A DNA stretch of 60,646 nt from Betaproteobacteria bacterium (GTDB lineage Bacteria > Pseudomonadota > Gammaproteobacteria > Burkholderiales > Rhodocyclaceae), in the NCBI GenBank assembly GCA_020621865.1, contig JAHRYW010000001.1, forward strand, positions 1-60,646. The letters are read 5' to 3'. The notes beneath the pieces are model-generated. The model saw only the letters and a program-made list of their open reading frames with translations, was not told the origin of the DNA and ran no database searches. Of the stretch, positions 1 through 10,566 are shown one piece after another; position 1 is the first letter of the stretch, and every line of letters starts with the position of its first letter. The position numbers and the translations under genes are program-made.

Positions 1-947
1 TCCGCCTGATCGACCCCTACCGCCTGTCCGCCGCCCAACTCGCCGTCGCCAACCGGGCGATCAGCCGCTGGCGCGAACTGGCCGTTTTCCTGCCCGCCCC
101 AAGCGATGACCCGAAAGCCCATTCGGTCGACCTCGCCCCGCTGTTCGGCACGACCCTGCCGGCCGACGTGCCGCGCTGGCTGGAAGTGCGCAAGGTGGTA
201 CGCAAGATCGAACAACGCATCGGCGCCCTGCAGGCCGGCGAATCGCCAGAATCCCTGAAGCTCGGCCGCGAACTGTCGTCGTCCGCCTGCATCCGGCTGC
301 TGCGCGACATCGACAGCCGCCTCGATACCTATGTCGGGAAAAAATCGACTGAAATCGGCGAAATCGAACTCACCTTCGGCGCCGAGAACGCCTACGCCGT
401 TTTTACCGGCGAAATCCTCAATCGCGGCGACGCCATGGATGTAGGCAGCGCGACGCTGTCCCACCAGCGCGTCGCCATGTTCGGCTTCGACCGGGTGTCG
501 ACGATGCCGACGGCCGTCAAGAAACTGAACGTACCCGGGGAAAACTGGACGCTAGTCGATGGCCGGGCCCTGCGCCCGGCCGACCGCGAAGGTGCCCGCC
601 GCCTGTCGCCCTGCCTGATCGCCTCGAGCGACCAGGGCGTGCCCCGCCTGGGCGTCTTGCTCGGCCTGCAGACCACCGCCGACGGCGCCCTGTGCGCCGA
701 CCTTGCCTGGTATGACGAAGCCATCGAGGTCTGTCAGCTGGAGAAACCGAAGGGCCAGGAAGCCCAGCCGGCGATACCGGTCTTCCTGCTCAAGGACGGC
801 GACCAGTTGTCGATGATCGTCCCGGCTACCGCCGGCGTCCGTCTGTTCAGCCATCTGGCGCTGGCCGGCGGATCGCTCGACCGCGTGGCGCCCTATGAGG
901 TGCAGGAACGCGGCGTCGATTTCGTTCGCTACGCGGTCAAGCGCTAA
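1..947 (+). CDS. Unrecognised protein, C-terminal part (gene runs off the left edge)
   Basis: The reading frame is open from base 3 to a TAA at 945-947, so at least 314 residues are present and the true start lies outside the window. A GTG at 168 is only an internal candidate. The visible part is soluble, with an Arg/Lys-rich helical stretch near the beginning of the visible region and a beta-rich C-terminal half ending in FVRYAVKR. I see no signal peptide, membrane segment or catalytic motif and do not recognise the family. Codon use matches the neighbours. A strong hairpin terminator follows the stop, so this is the last gene of its transcript. Confidence 0.7.
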   Translation, partial: RLIDPYRLSAAQLAVANRAISRWRELAVFLPAPSDDPKAHSVDLAPLFGTTLPADVPRWLEVRKVVRKIEQRIGALQAGESPESLKLGRELSSSACIRLLRDIDSRLDTYVGKKSTEIGEIELTFGAENAYAVFTGEILNRGDAMDVGSATLSHQRVAMFGFDRVSTMPTAVKKLNVPGENWTLVDGRALRPADREGARRLSPCLIASSDQGVPRLGVLLGLQTTADGALCADLAWYDEAIEVCQLEKPKGQEAQPAIPVFLLKDGDQLSMIVPATAGVRLFSHLALAGGSLDRVAPYEVQERGVDFVRYAVKR

Positions 948-949
948 CA

Positions 950-976
950 AAAAGGCCCGCCTTGCGGCGGGCCTTT
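950..976 (+). terminator. Rho-independent terminator between convergent genes
   Basis: The sequence AAAGGCCCGCC-TTGC-GGCGGGCCTTT forms a GC-rich stem with a tetraloop, 3 bases after the stop of the left-edge gene. It is flanked by A-runs and T-runs on both sides and sits between convergent genes, so it could also stop transcription coming from pccA. The first 42-bp repeat starts right behind it. Confidence 0.85.
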
Positions 977-1018
977 AATGCTACGGTCAGGCCGATATTT
1001 TGGCCAAAATCGAAATTC
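977..1018 (+). repeat. 42-bp dispersed element, copy 1 (core on + strand)
   Basis: This near-consensus copy starts with the core AATGCTACGGTC, continues with AGGCCGATATTTT and ends GGCCAAAATCGAAATTC. It lies between the terminator and the stop codon of pccA. It shares 35 or more of its 42 bases with copy 2 at 11359. Confidence 0.9.
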
Positions 1019-3022
1019 TCACTCGAACTCGATGATGATCTGATCGACCGTCAGGCTTTCGCCGGCGGCGGCGGAAATCTTCTTGACCTTGCAGTCCTGG
1101 TCGGCCTTGAGGATGTTTTCCATCTTCATCGCCTCGATGACTGCCAGCTTCTCACCGGCCTTCACTTCCTGGCCGACCTTGACCGCCACTTCGCGGAGCA
1201 GGCCGGGCATCGGGGAAAGCAGGAACTTGGACAGGTCGGGCGCCATCTTTTCCGGCATCAGCGCCAGCAGTTCGGCAGCGCGCGCGCTCATGACCATGAA
1301 GTCGGCCCGCGTGCCCCAGTGGAACAGCGAGTACTTGGTGCGGTGACGCTCGACCTGCAACGTGAACTCCTGACCGTTGCAGGTGCCGTTGAACAGCGAC
1401 TCGCCGAGCTTCCAGTCGGACAGGATCTCGTAACTCTCGCCCTTGTACTCGACATGGTAGCCGCCGGGAATCAGCCGCGCCACGACGTCGTGCCTTTCGT
1501 TGCCTTCCGAATTCAGGCGCACCACGCACCAGTTGTCGCCAACGATGCGCTCGTGGCCTTGCAACTGGCCGGAGACGGAAGCGCCACGGTCGGTGTAGGC
1601 GCGGTAAACGTAGGCCGCAACGGAAACCAGCAGGGCCGGGTCGTCATGCGGCACCATCGAGGCGTCGAAGCCGGTCGGGTAGTGCTTGGGGATGAAGCCG
1701 GTGTCGAAGATGCCGGAATGGAAGACCGGATGCTGCATCAGCGCGGCCTGGAACGGGATGTTCGAGGAGATGCCGCGGATCACGAAGCCGTTCAGCGCAT
1801 CGCGCATACGGGCGATGGCCTGCTCGCGGGTGGCGCCATGGACGATCAGCTTGGCGATCATCGAATCGTAGAACATCGAGATTTCGCCGCCGTCATAGAC
1901 GCCGGTATCGACCCGCACCTGACCAGGGATTTCCTTCGGTGGCTGGAATTTGACCAGGCGACCGGTGGACGGCAGGAAGCCGCGGAACGGGTCTTCGGCG
2001 TTGATCCGGCACTCCATCGCCCAGCCATTGATGCCGACCTCAGCCTGGGTCAGCGGCAGCTTTTCGCCATAGGCGACACGGATCATCTGCTCGACCAGAT
2101 CGAGGCCGGTGATCAGTTCGGTCACCGGGTGTTCGACCTGCAGGCGGGTGTTCATTTCCAGGAAGTAGAACTCCTTGGTCGCGCCGCTGACCACGAATTC
2201 GACCGTACCGGCCGACTCGTAATTGACCGCGCGGGCCAGGGCCACGGCCTGTTCGCCCATCGCCTTGCGCATCTCGGGATCGACGAAGGGGCTCGGCGCC
2301 TCTTCGATGACCTTCTGGTGGCGGCGCTGGATCGAGCAGTCGCGCTCGTTCAGGTACACGTAGTTGCCGTGCGAGTCGCCGAGCACCTGGATTTCGATGT
2401 GGCGTGGTTCCAGCACGTACTTTTCGATGAAGACGCGGTCGTCACCGAAGGAGTTGCGGGCTTCATTGACGCAGGACGAGAAGCCTTCGTGTGCCTCGGC
2501 ATCGTTGTAGGCAACGCGCAGACCCTTGCCACCGCCGCCGGCGGAAGCCTTGATCATCACCGGGTAGCCGATGCCCTGGGCGATCTTGACCGCCTCGTCC
2601 GGGCCGGCAATGGCGTCGTTGTAGCCAGGAATGGTATTGACCTTGGCTTCGATGGCCAGCTTCTTGGACTCGATCTTGTCGCCCATCTTGGCGACCGAGT
2701 AATGCTTCGGACCGATGAACTTGATGCCTTCCTCTTCCAGACGACGCGAGAAGGTGGCGTTTTCGGACAGGAAGCCGTAACCCGGGTGGACCGCCTCGGC
2801 GCCGGTCTGCTTGCAGGCGGCGATGATCTTGTCCATGACCAGGTAGGACTCTTTCGAGGCGGCCGGGCCGATGCAGACGGCTTCGTCGGCCAGGTCGACG
2901 TGCAGCGCGTCCTTGTCGGCCTCGGAATAGACGGCAACCGTCTTGATACCCATCTTGCGGGCGGTCTTGATGACGCGGCAGGCAATTTCGCCGCGGTTGG
3001 CAATCAGAATCTTCTTGAACAT
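1019..3022 (-). CDS. pccA: Propionyl-CoA/acetyl-CoA carboxylase, biotin carboxylase and biotin carrier subunit
   Basis: This 667-residue protein has the usual layout of the alpha subunit of acyl-CoA carboxylases. The biotin carboxylase N-domain starts MFKKILIANRGEIACRV, the ATP-grasp glycine-rich loop ASAGGGGKGLR is near residue 165, and EMNTRLQVEHPVTE lies in the catalytic core. The C-terminal biotinyl domain carries EAMKMEN with the biotin-accepting lysine at about residue 633. It uses ATP and bicarbonate to carboxylate biotin, and PccB then moves the carboxyl group to propionyl-CoA. It is the last gene of the mcm-meaB-pccB-pccA operon, 22 bases after pccB. The operon context with methylmalonyl-CoA mutase favours propionyl-CoA as substrate over acetyl-CoA. 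The length is normal. Confidence 0.95.
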   Translation of the reverse strand: MFKKILIANRGEIACRVIKTARKMGIKTVAVYSEADKDALHVDLADEAVCIGPAASKESYLVMDKIIAACKQTGAEAVHPGYGFLSENATFSRRLEEEGIKFIGPKHYSVAKMGDKIESKKLAIEAKVNTIPGYNDAIAGPDEAVKIAQGIGYPVMIKASAGGGGKGLRVAYNDAEAHEGFSSCVNEARNSFGDDRVFIEKYVLEPRHIEIQVLGDSHGNYVYLNERDCSIQRRHQKVIEEAPSPFVDPEMRKAMGEQAVALARAVNYESAGTVEFVVSGATKEFYFLEMNTRLQVEHPVTELITGLDLVEQMIRVAYGEKLPLTQAEVGINGWAMECRINAEDPFRGFLPSTGRLVKFQPPKEIPGQVRVDTGVYDGGEISMFYDSMIAKLIVHGATREQAIARMRDALNGFVIRGISSNIPFQAALMQHPVFHSGIFDTGFIPKHYPTGFDASMVPHDDPALLVSVAAYVYRAYTDRGASVSGQLQGHERIVGDNWCVVRLNSEGNERHDVVARLIPGGYHVEYKGESYEILSDWKLGESLFNGTCNGQEFTLQVERHRTKYSLFHWGTRADFMVMSARAAELLALMPEKMAPDLSKFLLSPMPGLLREVAVKVGQEVKAGEKLAVIEAMKMENILKADQDCKVKKISAAAGESLTVDQIIIEFE

Positions 3023-3044
3023 TTTTCCTATTCCTCCCCGTCGC

Positions 3045-4580
<1,536 letters not shown>

Positions 4581-4615
4581 AAAAAACTCCCTCAAAAATC
4601 GGGTAATTCAAAAAA

Positions 4616-5626
4616 TCAGTGTTTCAAAGCGTCAAGCAACGCATAGGCGGCGGCGGCCGGCGTCGTCTGGCCCGCCTCGACGGCGCGGGTCAGCCCCGGC
4701 AGGTTTTCCTGGACGCGCGGATGCTGGCGGAAATGCTGGTGCAAACCGGACTCGATCAATTGCCACATCCAGGCCAGCGACTGGTGCTGGCGCTTGGCGG
4801 CGAACTCGCCGGTCGGCTTCAGCGCCGCCTGGTACTTCTCCACTTCGGCCCAGAAATCGGTGATGCCCTGCTTGTGCAATGCCGACAGCGCGATGACCGG
4901 CGGTGACCAGTGCTTGGAAGCCGGGCGCAGCATGTGCAGCGCGTTCTTCCACTGGGCACGGACCACCGCGGTCGCCTGCTTGTCGATGTCGGCCTTGTTG
5001 ATGACCACCAGGTCGGCGATCTCGACGATGCCCTTCTTTATCGCCTGGAGGTCATCGCCGGCATTCGGCAGTTGCAGCAGGCAGAACATGTCGACCATGC
5101 CGGCCACCGTCGTTTCCGACTGGCCGACACCGACGGTCTCGATGATGATCACGTCGTAGCCGGCCGCTTCGCAGAGCAGCATCGCCTCGCGCGTCTTCTC
5201 GGCCACGCCGCCCAGCGAACCGGCCGACGGACTGGGCCGGATGAAGGCTTCCTCGCGCTGGGCCAGCGTTTCCATCCGCGTCTTATCGCCGAGGATGGAA
5301 CCGCCGGTCACCGACGACGACGGATCGATGGCCAATACCGCCAGCCGCTTGCCCTGCCCGATCAGCCAGACGCCGAGCGCCTCGATGAAGGTCGATTTGC
5401 CGGCGCCGGGGACGCCCGAGATGCCGATCCGGATTGCGTTACCGGTCTGCGGCAGCAGCGCGGTCAGCACCTGCTGGGCGCGCTGCTGGTGGTCGGCACG
5501 GGTCGACTCGATCAGCGTGATCGCCTTGGCCAGCGACCGGCGCTGGCCGGCCAGCACGCCGTCGACCAGTTGGCGGTCGGCGTCGGACAGGAGGTTGGCA
5601 CGCATCGGCGCGTCGTCCAGCTTCAT
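4616..5626 (-). CDS. meaB: Methylmalonyl-CoA mutase-associated GTPase MeaB (ArgK family)
   Basis: This 336-residue G3E P-loop GTPase has a Walker A motif GVPGAGKST and the motifs LAIDPSSSVTGGSILGDKTRM and ETVGVGQSE. It guards and reloads the adenosylcobalamin cofactor of methylmalonyl-CoA mutase. The start MKLDDAPMRANLL at 5626 lies 4 bases past the mutase stop, which is typical translational coupling. A longer upstream extension of the frame runs inside the mutase gene and is not family-like. The position between the mutase and carboxylase genes fits the chaperone role. Confidence 0.93.
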   Translation of the reverse strand: MKLDDAPMRANLLSDADRQLVDGVLAGQRRSLAKAITLIESTRADHQQRAQQVLTALLPQTGNAIRIGISGVPGAGKSTFIEALGVWLIGQGKRLAVLAIDPSSSVTGGSILGDKTRMETLAQREEAFIRPSPSAGSLGGVAEKTREAMLLCEAAGYDVIIIETVGVGQSETTVAGMVDMFCLLQLPNAGDDLQAIKKGIVEIADLVVINKADIDKQATAVVRAQWKNALHMLRPASKHWSPPVIALSALHKQGITDFWAEVEKYQAALKPTGEFAAKRQHQSLAWMWQLIESGLHQHFRQHPRVQENLPGLTRAVEAGQTTPAAAAYALLDALKH

Positions 5627-5630
5627 CCGC

Positions 5631-7781
5631 CTAGCCGCGCGCCTTGCGGATTTCTTCCAGCACGCGCTTGGCCGAATCCTCGATGCGGGTACCCGGGCCG
5701 AAGATGGCCTTGGCACCAGCAGCGTAGAGGGCATCGTAATCCTGCGCCGGAATCACACCACCGGCGAAGACGATGATGTCGTCGGCGCCCTGCGCCTTCA
5801 GCGACTGGATGATCTGCGGCACCAGGGTCTTGTGACCAGCAGCCAGCGACGAGCAGCCGATGGCATGGACGTCGTTTTCGATGGCCTGGCGGGCGGCTTC
5901 TTCCGGCGTCTGGAACAGCGGCCCCATGTCGATATCGAAGCCAAGGTCGGCATAGGCCGTGGCGACCACCTTGGCGCCGCGGTCGTGGCCGTCCTGACCA
6001 AGTTTGGCGATCATGATGCGCGGCCGGCGGCCTTCTTCCTCGGCGAACTTGGCGACGTCGGCCTTGATGGTTTCCCAGCTTTCCTGTCCAGCCACGACAC
6101 CTCCGTAGACACCAGAAATGGTCTGGTTGTTGGCGCGGAAGCGGCCGAAGATCTTTTCCAGCGCGTCCGACACTTCGCCGACCGTGGCGCGCAGGCGGAT
6201 CGCCTTGACGGTCAGGTCGAGCAGATTGCCCTCGCCGGTTTCGGCGGCCTTGGTCAGCGCGTCCAGAGCGGCAGTGACGGCCACCGTGTCACGCGTTGCG
6301 CGGATGCTCTTCAGGCGGGCGATCTGCGCGTCGCGCACGGCATGGTTGTCGATGTCGAGGATGTCGATCGGGTCTTCCTTGGCCAGCTTGTACTTGTTGA
6401 CGCCGACGATGACGTCCTTGCCCGAGTCGATGCGTGCCTGCTTGTCGGCCGCGCAGGTCTCGACCTGCATCTTGGCCCAGCCGGATTCGACGGCCTTGGT
6501 CATGCCGCCCATCGCCTCGATTTCCTGGATGATGCCCCAGGCCTTGTCGGCCATGTCCTGGGTCAGCTTTTCCATCATGTAGGAGCCGGCCCACGGATCG
6601 ACGACGTTGGTGATGTGGGTTTCTTCCTGGATGATCAGCTGGGTGTTGCGGGCGATGCGCGACGAGAACTCGGTCGGCAGCGCAATCGCTTCGTCCAGCG
6701 CGTTGGTGTGCAGCGACTGGGTGCCGCCGAACACCGCGGCCATCGCCTCGATGGTGGTGCGCACGACGTTGTTGTACGGGTCCTGCTCGGTCAGCGACCA
6801 GCCCGAGGTCTGGCTGTGCGTGCGCAGCATCTTGGACTTGGCGCTCTTGGCGTTGAAACCGGTCATGATGCGGTCCCACAGCAGGCGGCCGGCGCGCATC
6901 TTGGCGATTTCCAGGTAGAAATTCATGCCCACCGCCCAGAAGAAGGACAGGCGGCCAGCGAAGGCGTCGACATCCATGCCCGAGGCGACGCCGGTACGCA
7001 CGTATTCCATGCCGTCGGCCAGCGTGAAGGCCAGTTCGATCGCCTGGTTGGCCCCGGCTTCCTGGATGTGATAACCGGAAATCGAGATCGAGTTGAACTT
7101 CGGCATGTGCTGCGCCGTGTAGCCGAAAATGTCGGCGATGATCTTCATCGACGGCTTGGGCGGATAGATATAGGTGTTCCGCACCATGAATTCTTTGAGG
7201 ATGTCGTTCTGGATCGTGCCCGACAGTTGCGCCTGCGACACGCCCTGTTCCTCGGCGGCGACGATGTAGCCGGCGAGGATCGGCAGCACGGCGCCGTTCA
7301 TCGTCATCGAGACGGAAATCTTGTCGAGCGGAATGCCGTCGAACAGGATCTTCATGTCCTCGACCGAGTCGATCGCCACGCCGGCCTTGCCGACGTCGCC
7401 GACGACGCGGGGATTGTCCGAATCGTAGCCGCGGTGGGTGGCCAGGTCGAAGGCCACCGAGACGCCCTGACCACCGGCGGCCAGCGCCTTGCGGTAGAAA
7501 GCGTTGGAAGCCTCGGCCGTGGAGAACCCGGCGTACTGACGGATGGTCCAAGGCTTGACGGCGTACATCGTCGGTTGCGGACCACGCAGGAAGGGGGCAA
7601 CACCGGGCAGGGTGTCGGCGAATTCCAGGCCCTCGACGTCCTTCTTTGTATACAGCGCCTTGACCTGCAGGCCTTCCGGGGTATTCCACACCAGATTGTT
7701 GATGTCACCGCCTGGTGCTTGCTTGGCCGCAGCCTTTTCCCACACTTCCAGGTTATTGGAATCAAAGAATTTTTCTGACAT
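5631..7781 (-). CDS. scpA: Methylmalonyl-CoA mutase, single-chain (catalytic plus B12-binding domain)
   Basis: This 716-residue protein is the standard single-chain form. The TIM-barrel catalytic domain covers about residues 1-560, with the segment [15 protein letters not shown]. The C-terminal B12-binding Rossmann domain has the DxHxxG motif as DGHDRG, with the cobalt-ligating histidine at about residue 599, followed by GCSSLAAGH and FAGGVIP. It interconverts succinyl-CoA and methylmalonyl-CoA using adenosylcobalamin. It is the first gene of the operon. GAGGGA lies ahead of the ATG, and a TAGAAT -10 is visible upstream on this strand. The window also holds a B12 import and adenosylation operon that would serve it. 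No methylmalonyl-CoA epimerase is evident here. Confidence 0.96.
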   Translation of the reverse strand: MSEKFFDSNNLEVWEKAAAKQAPGGDINNLVWNTPEGLQVKALYTKKDVEGLEFADTLPGVAPFLRGPQPTMYAVKPWTIRQYAGFSTAEASNAFYRKALAAGGQGVSVAFDLATHRGYDSDNPRVVGDVGKAGVAIDSVEDMKILFDGIPLDKISVSMTMNGAVLPILAGYIVAAEEQGVSQAQLSGTIQNDILKEFMVRNTYIYPPKPSMKIIADIFGYTAQHMPKFNSISISGYHIQEAGANQAIELAFTLADGMEYVRTGVASGMDVDAFAGRLSFFWAVGMNFYLEIAKMRAGRLLWDRIMTGFNAKSAKSKMLRTHSQTSGWSLTEQDPYNNVVRTTIEAMAAVFGGTQSLHTNALDEAIALPTEFSSRIARNTQLIIQEETHITNVVDPWAGSYMMEKLTQDMADKAWGIIQEIEAMGGMTKAVESGWAKMQVETCAADKQARIDSGKDVIVGVNKYKLAKEDPIDILDIDNHAVRDAQIARLKSIRATRDTVAVTAALDALTKAAETGEGNLLDLTVKAIRLRATVGEVSDALEKIFGRFRANNQTISGVYGGVVAGQESWETIKADVAKFAEEEGRRPRIMIAKLGQDGHDRGAKVVATAYADLGFDIDMGPLFQTPEEAARQAIENDVHAIGCSSLAAGHKTLVPQIIQSLKAQGADDIIVFAGGVIPAQDYDALYAAGAKAIFGPGTRIEDSAKRVLEEIRKARG

Positions 7782-7833
7782 GTCACATCCCTCGCCGATT
7801 CGATTTTTTCAGGCCGATGATGCAGAATTCAAA

Positions 7834-7862
7834 ATTCTACGCTTTCGAGCCTAGCTTGACAT
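7834..7862 (-). promoter_or_regulatory. Candidate promoter of the mutase-carboxylase operon
   Basis: Read on the minus strand, ATGTCA (complement of 7857-7862) is 17 bases from TAGAAT (complement of 7834-7839), about 50 bases before the mutase ATG. The -35 box matches 4 of 6 consensus positions. It overlaps a TTGACA on the other strand at 7856-7861, so divergent promoters probably share this spot. Confidence 0.4.
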
Positions 7863-7885
7863 ACTGAGTCCCGCATAATACTGTA

Positions 7886-7899
7886 TCCATAATTATGGA
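7886..7899. promoter_or_regulatory. Candidate GntR-type operator (perfect 14-bp palindrome)
   Basis: TCCATAATTATGGA is a perfect inverted repeat between the divergent mutase operon and the GntR gene. It sits a few bases downstream of the TTGACA/TACTGT promoter-like pair (7856-7861, 7879-7884) that would serve the regulator. Local dimeric regulators of the FadR/FCD class bind such short palindromes, so autoregulation and control of the mutase operon is the natural reading. This is inference from position and symmetry. Confidence 0.4.
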
Positions 7900-7946
7900 A
7901 GCAAGTCGGCAATGCATCGACCCGCTCCAGATCCACATACCAGACC

Positions 7947-8612
7947 ATGACTCATATTGCACCTACCGCGCTCTACCAGGAAGTCGCCGAACGACTCCGC
8001 CAGCGTATCTTCGCCCACGAACTGACGCCGGGCACCTGGATCGACGAGCAGAAGCTCGCCGAACAATACGGCATTTCCCGTACGCCCTTGCGCGAAGCCT
8101 TGAAAGTCTTGGCCTCGGAAGGCCTGGTCGAACTGAAGCCGCGCCGCGGCTGCTACGTGACCGAAATTTCCCGCCAGGACCTGGACGACATCTTCCCGCT
8201 GATGGCCATGCTGGAAGGCCGGTGTGCCGCCGAAGCGGTCAATCGCGCCACCCCGGCCGATATCGCGACGCTGAAGGAAATCCACGAGCGCCTTGAAGGC
8301 GCCGCCCGCGACGGGCGGATCGATGCCTTTTTCGAGGCCAACCAGGAATTCCACAAGAAGATTCAGGAACTCTCCGGCAATCGCTGGCTGTTGTCGGTCA
8401 TCCAGGACCTGCGCAAGGTCCTGAAGCTTTCCCGCCTCCATTCGCTGTCACTGGAAGGCCGCCTGCAACAGTCGCTGGACGAGCATCGCCTGATCATGGC
8501 GGCGCTGGCGGCCGGCAATGCCGTCAATGCCGAAAAACTGATGCACGACCATCTGCTCTCCGGACGGGAAGCGCTGGCCAAGATGGACGCGGCACCGCCC
8601 AAGGCCGCCTGA
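7947..8612 (+). CDS. GntR-family transcriptional regulator (FadR/FCD subclass)
   Basis: This 221-residue protein has an N-terminal winged helix-turn-helix (residues about 8-75) with the GntR signature EQYGISRTPLREALKVL. An all-helical FCD ligand-binding domain follows, in which acidic and histidine residues usually bind a metal and a carboxylate. It is divergent from the methylmalonyl-CoA mutase operon with a 165-base gap that contains a palindrome, so it probably controls propionate or methylmalonyl-CoA metabolism. The ligand cannot be read from the sequence. It is clearly a paralogue, not a copy, of the GntR gene at 21525. Confidence 0.9.
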   Translation: MTHIAPTALYQEVAERLRQRIFAHELTPGTWIDEQKLAEQYGISRTPLREALKVLASEGLVELKPRRGCYVTEISRQDLDDIFPLMAMLEGRCAAEAVNRATPADIATLKEIHERLEGAARDGRIDAFFEANQEFHKKIQELSGNRWLLSVIQDLRKVLKLSRLHSLSLEGRLQQSLDEHRLIMAALAAGNAVNAEKLMHDHLLSGREALAKMDAAPPKAA

Positions 8613-8623
8613 GCGCCAGCCGG

Positions 8624-9910
8624 CTAGCTCATTCGTTCTTCGATGTTGGCAAACAGCTTGTCGTAGATGGCGACCAGCGCTTCGCGGTCGGAACTGCCCT
8701 TGACCCACTTGCGTGACTGGACAATTTTTGCGGCTTCCTGCTCCATGTCGGTCAGGCTGCCGACACTGACCGCCTCGCCATGCAGGATCGCGGTGGCATC
8801 GGCCCGGGCCCGCTGAGCCGTAGCCACCAGGCGCATCGACGACTCCATCGAGGTTGCGCCGGCACCGATGGCCGTCGACAAATCGTGCACATGCAGTGCC
8901 GAGGTGGCCGAATTGGCCAGCTCGCTACTGAACTCCCCGGCCGTCACCCGGGCCTCCGAAACAGCCTGTTGCAGGTCGCCGATTTCGACCGTTGCCGACG
9001 CCATCGAAGCGCTGATCGCCGAAATGGCGGCGGCAATTTCCTCGGCCGAGTGCTGGGCCTGATCGGCCAGCTTGCGCACTTCGTCGGCCACCACGGCAAA
9101 GCCACGGCCGGCTTCGCCGGCCCGGGCCGCCTCGATGGCGGCGTTGAGCGCCAGCAGATTGGTCTGCTTGGCCACGTCGTCGATGCGGCCGGTCAGCTGG
9201 TGGATGGTCCCGGCTTTGGCGTTCAGGTCAGCCAGCGCATTGACACCGCTCTCGGCAGCGGCCTGCGCCCCGCCCAGGGCCTGCGACATGCGCTGCGCCG
9301 CATTCGACATGGCGCTGGCCGATTGGCCAAAGTCGCCCGCCAGTTTCTGCGCCTCGTCCGAACGCTCACCGACCTCGAGCAAGGCCTTGTCGACATGCTC
9401 GATGGCCATCGACAAACCGCGCTCCGAACGCAGGAAGATGCGCGACAGCAGCGCCTCGCGTGCCACCGATTCCTGCGCGACCTCAAGCTTGTCGAGCAGC
9501 GACTGCATCTGTTCGAGAACGGTGCGGAAGGTGCCGTGCAAGCCCGAAATCTGCAGCCGGCGCCAGTTCCGGCTACCCGACGAGGCCTGCATGGCGCCGA
9601 GGATTTCCCGGAAAGTGGTTTCCGTCTGATCGAGTACCGAATTCATGTTGACCCGGATCGACTCCAGCGTCGGGTCGGCCATGGCCTGGGGCAGGCGGGC
9701 CACCAGTTCGCCTTGTCCGACCTGGCGCAGGAGCTCGTCCAGCTTGCTCATTTCGGCCCGGGCTGCCGTCGCCGGCCAGAACAGGATGATCAGCGCCAGC
9801 AGCAGACAGCCCAGCGTCGCCCACGGCGTGACGAAAGCCAGCCCGGCCGCCGCCAGCAGCAGCGGCACCAGCAGCCAGTTCGCCTTAGAGCGAGAAGACG
9901 AGTTCTTCAT
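8624..9910 (-). CDS. Cytoplasmic-facing methyl-accepting chemotaxis protein without sensor domain
   Basis: This 428-residue protein has two close hydrophobic segments near residues 12-46 with hardly any loop between them, so no periplasmic sensor. A long coiled coil follows, and the conserved MCP hairpin tip reads [21 protein letters not shown], shown here in part. It couples to CheA/CheW. Its start overlaps the end of the PAS-domain gene at 9885-10403 by 26 bases. The pair therefore looks like an Aer-type receptor split into a PAS subunit and a signalling subunit. The C-terminal tail after the hairpin is unusually long, ending [11 protein letters not shown], and does not carry a CheR-binding pentapeptide. 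Confidence 0.9.
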   Translation of the reverse strand: MKNSSSRSKANWLLVPLLLAAAGLAFVTPWATLGCLLLALIILFWPATAARAEMSKLDELLRQVGQGELVARLPQAMADPTLESIRVNMNSVLDQTETTFREILGAMQASSGSRNWRRLQISGLHGTFRTVLEQMQSLLDKLEVAQESVAREALLSRIFLRSERGLSMAIEHVDKALLEVGERSDEAQKLAGDFGQSASAMSNAAQRMSQALGGAQAAAESGVNALADLNAKAGTIHQLTGRIDDVAKQTNLLALNAAIEAARAGEAGRGFAVVADEVRKLADQAQHSAEEIAAAISAISASMASATVEIGDLQQAVSEARVTAGEFSSELANSATSALHVHDLSTAIGAGATSMESSMRLVATAQRARADATAILHGEAVSVGSLTDMEQEAAKIVQSRKWVKGSSDREALVAIYDKLFANIEERMS

Positions 9911-10403
9911 AACCTACCCCTGACTGTTGCATGATATCGACCAGGACCTTGGTCCCCGCCTCGATGGCGCCCCGCGCCCCGGCCGCCCGTTCGGCATCGA
10001 GCATGGCGCGATAGACCGGCTCGATCTTGCGCACCGCCTCCGGCCGCGGATAGCGGCGCACCGAGGTATAGCCGACGATCTGCCCGGCGCGGTCGTAGTC
10101 CGGCGTGATATGGGTGAAGACCCAGTAGAAGCCGCCGTCCTTGGACATGTTCTTGACGTAGGCGAAGAACTCGTTGCCCGCCTGGATGGTCTCCCAGGCC
10201 AGCTTGAAGGCGGCGCGCGGCATGTCCGGGTGACGGATGATGTTGTGCTGCGAGCCGAGCAGCTCTTCTTCGGAATAACCCGAGAACTCGATGAAGATCG
10301 GGTTGCCGTAGGTGATGATGCCCTTGGCATTGGTCTTGGAAACGATGAAGTCGTTTTCCCGCATCGTCCGCTCGACGCTGGTCGGCTGTATTGCTCTTTT
10401 CAC
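9885..10403 (-). CDS. PAS-domain protein, Aer-type sensor subunit
   Basis: This 172-residue protein consists essentially of one PAS domain of the Aer class: [20 protein letters not shown], then [13 protein letters not shown] and GGFYWVF, the usual FAD-PAS signature stretch. I chose the GTG at 10403 ([18 protein letters not shown]) because GAGGAG precedes it by 7 bases; the longer frame has no ribosome site. It has no membrane segment or MCP domain. It is co-transcribed with, and overlaps by 26 bases, the downstream MCP gene. The C-terminal helix would be the natural contact with that MCP. Likely role: redox or oxygen sensing for taxis. Confidence 0.85.
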   Translation of the reverse strand: MKRAIQPTSVERTMRENDFIVSKTNAKGIITYGNPIFIEFSGYSEEELLGSQHNIIRHPDMPRAAFKLAWETIQAGNEFFAYVKNMSKDGGFYWVFTHITPDYDRAGQIVGYTSVRRYPRPEAVRKIEPVYRAMLDAERAAGARGAIEAGTKVLVDIMQQSGVGYEELVFSL

Positions 10404-10530
10404 CCTTAACTCCTCAACGGTTCTTCTGAAATTTACTATAAGTGTCGTTTCTCCGGGCGACGATCTTTTGTCCACGGCCTGGCCGGCTATCTCGCGCCAG
10501 CCCCGCCCCGGAAGCCTGACGGCGCGACGC

Positions 10531-10536
10531 TATAAT
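10531..10536 (+). promoter_or_regulatory. Candidate -10 box of the crotonase gene
   Basis: A perfect TATAAT lies 30 bases before the ATG at 10567. No convincing -35 box is seen 16-18 bases upstream, so recognition may be extended or activator-dependent. Confidence 0.4.
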
Positions 10537-10566
10537 TTCCCTTTTGGCATTTTGCAGGATGCACTG

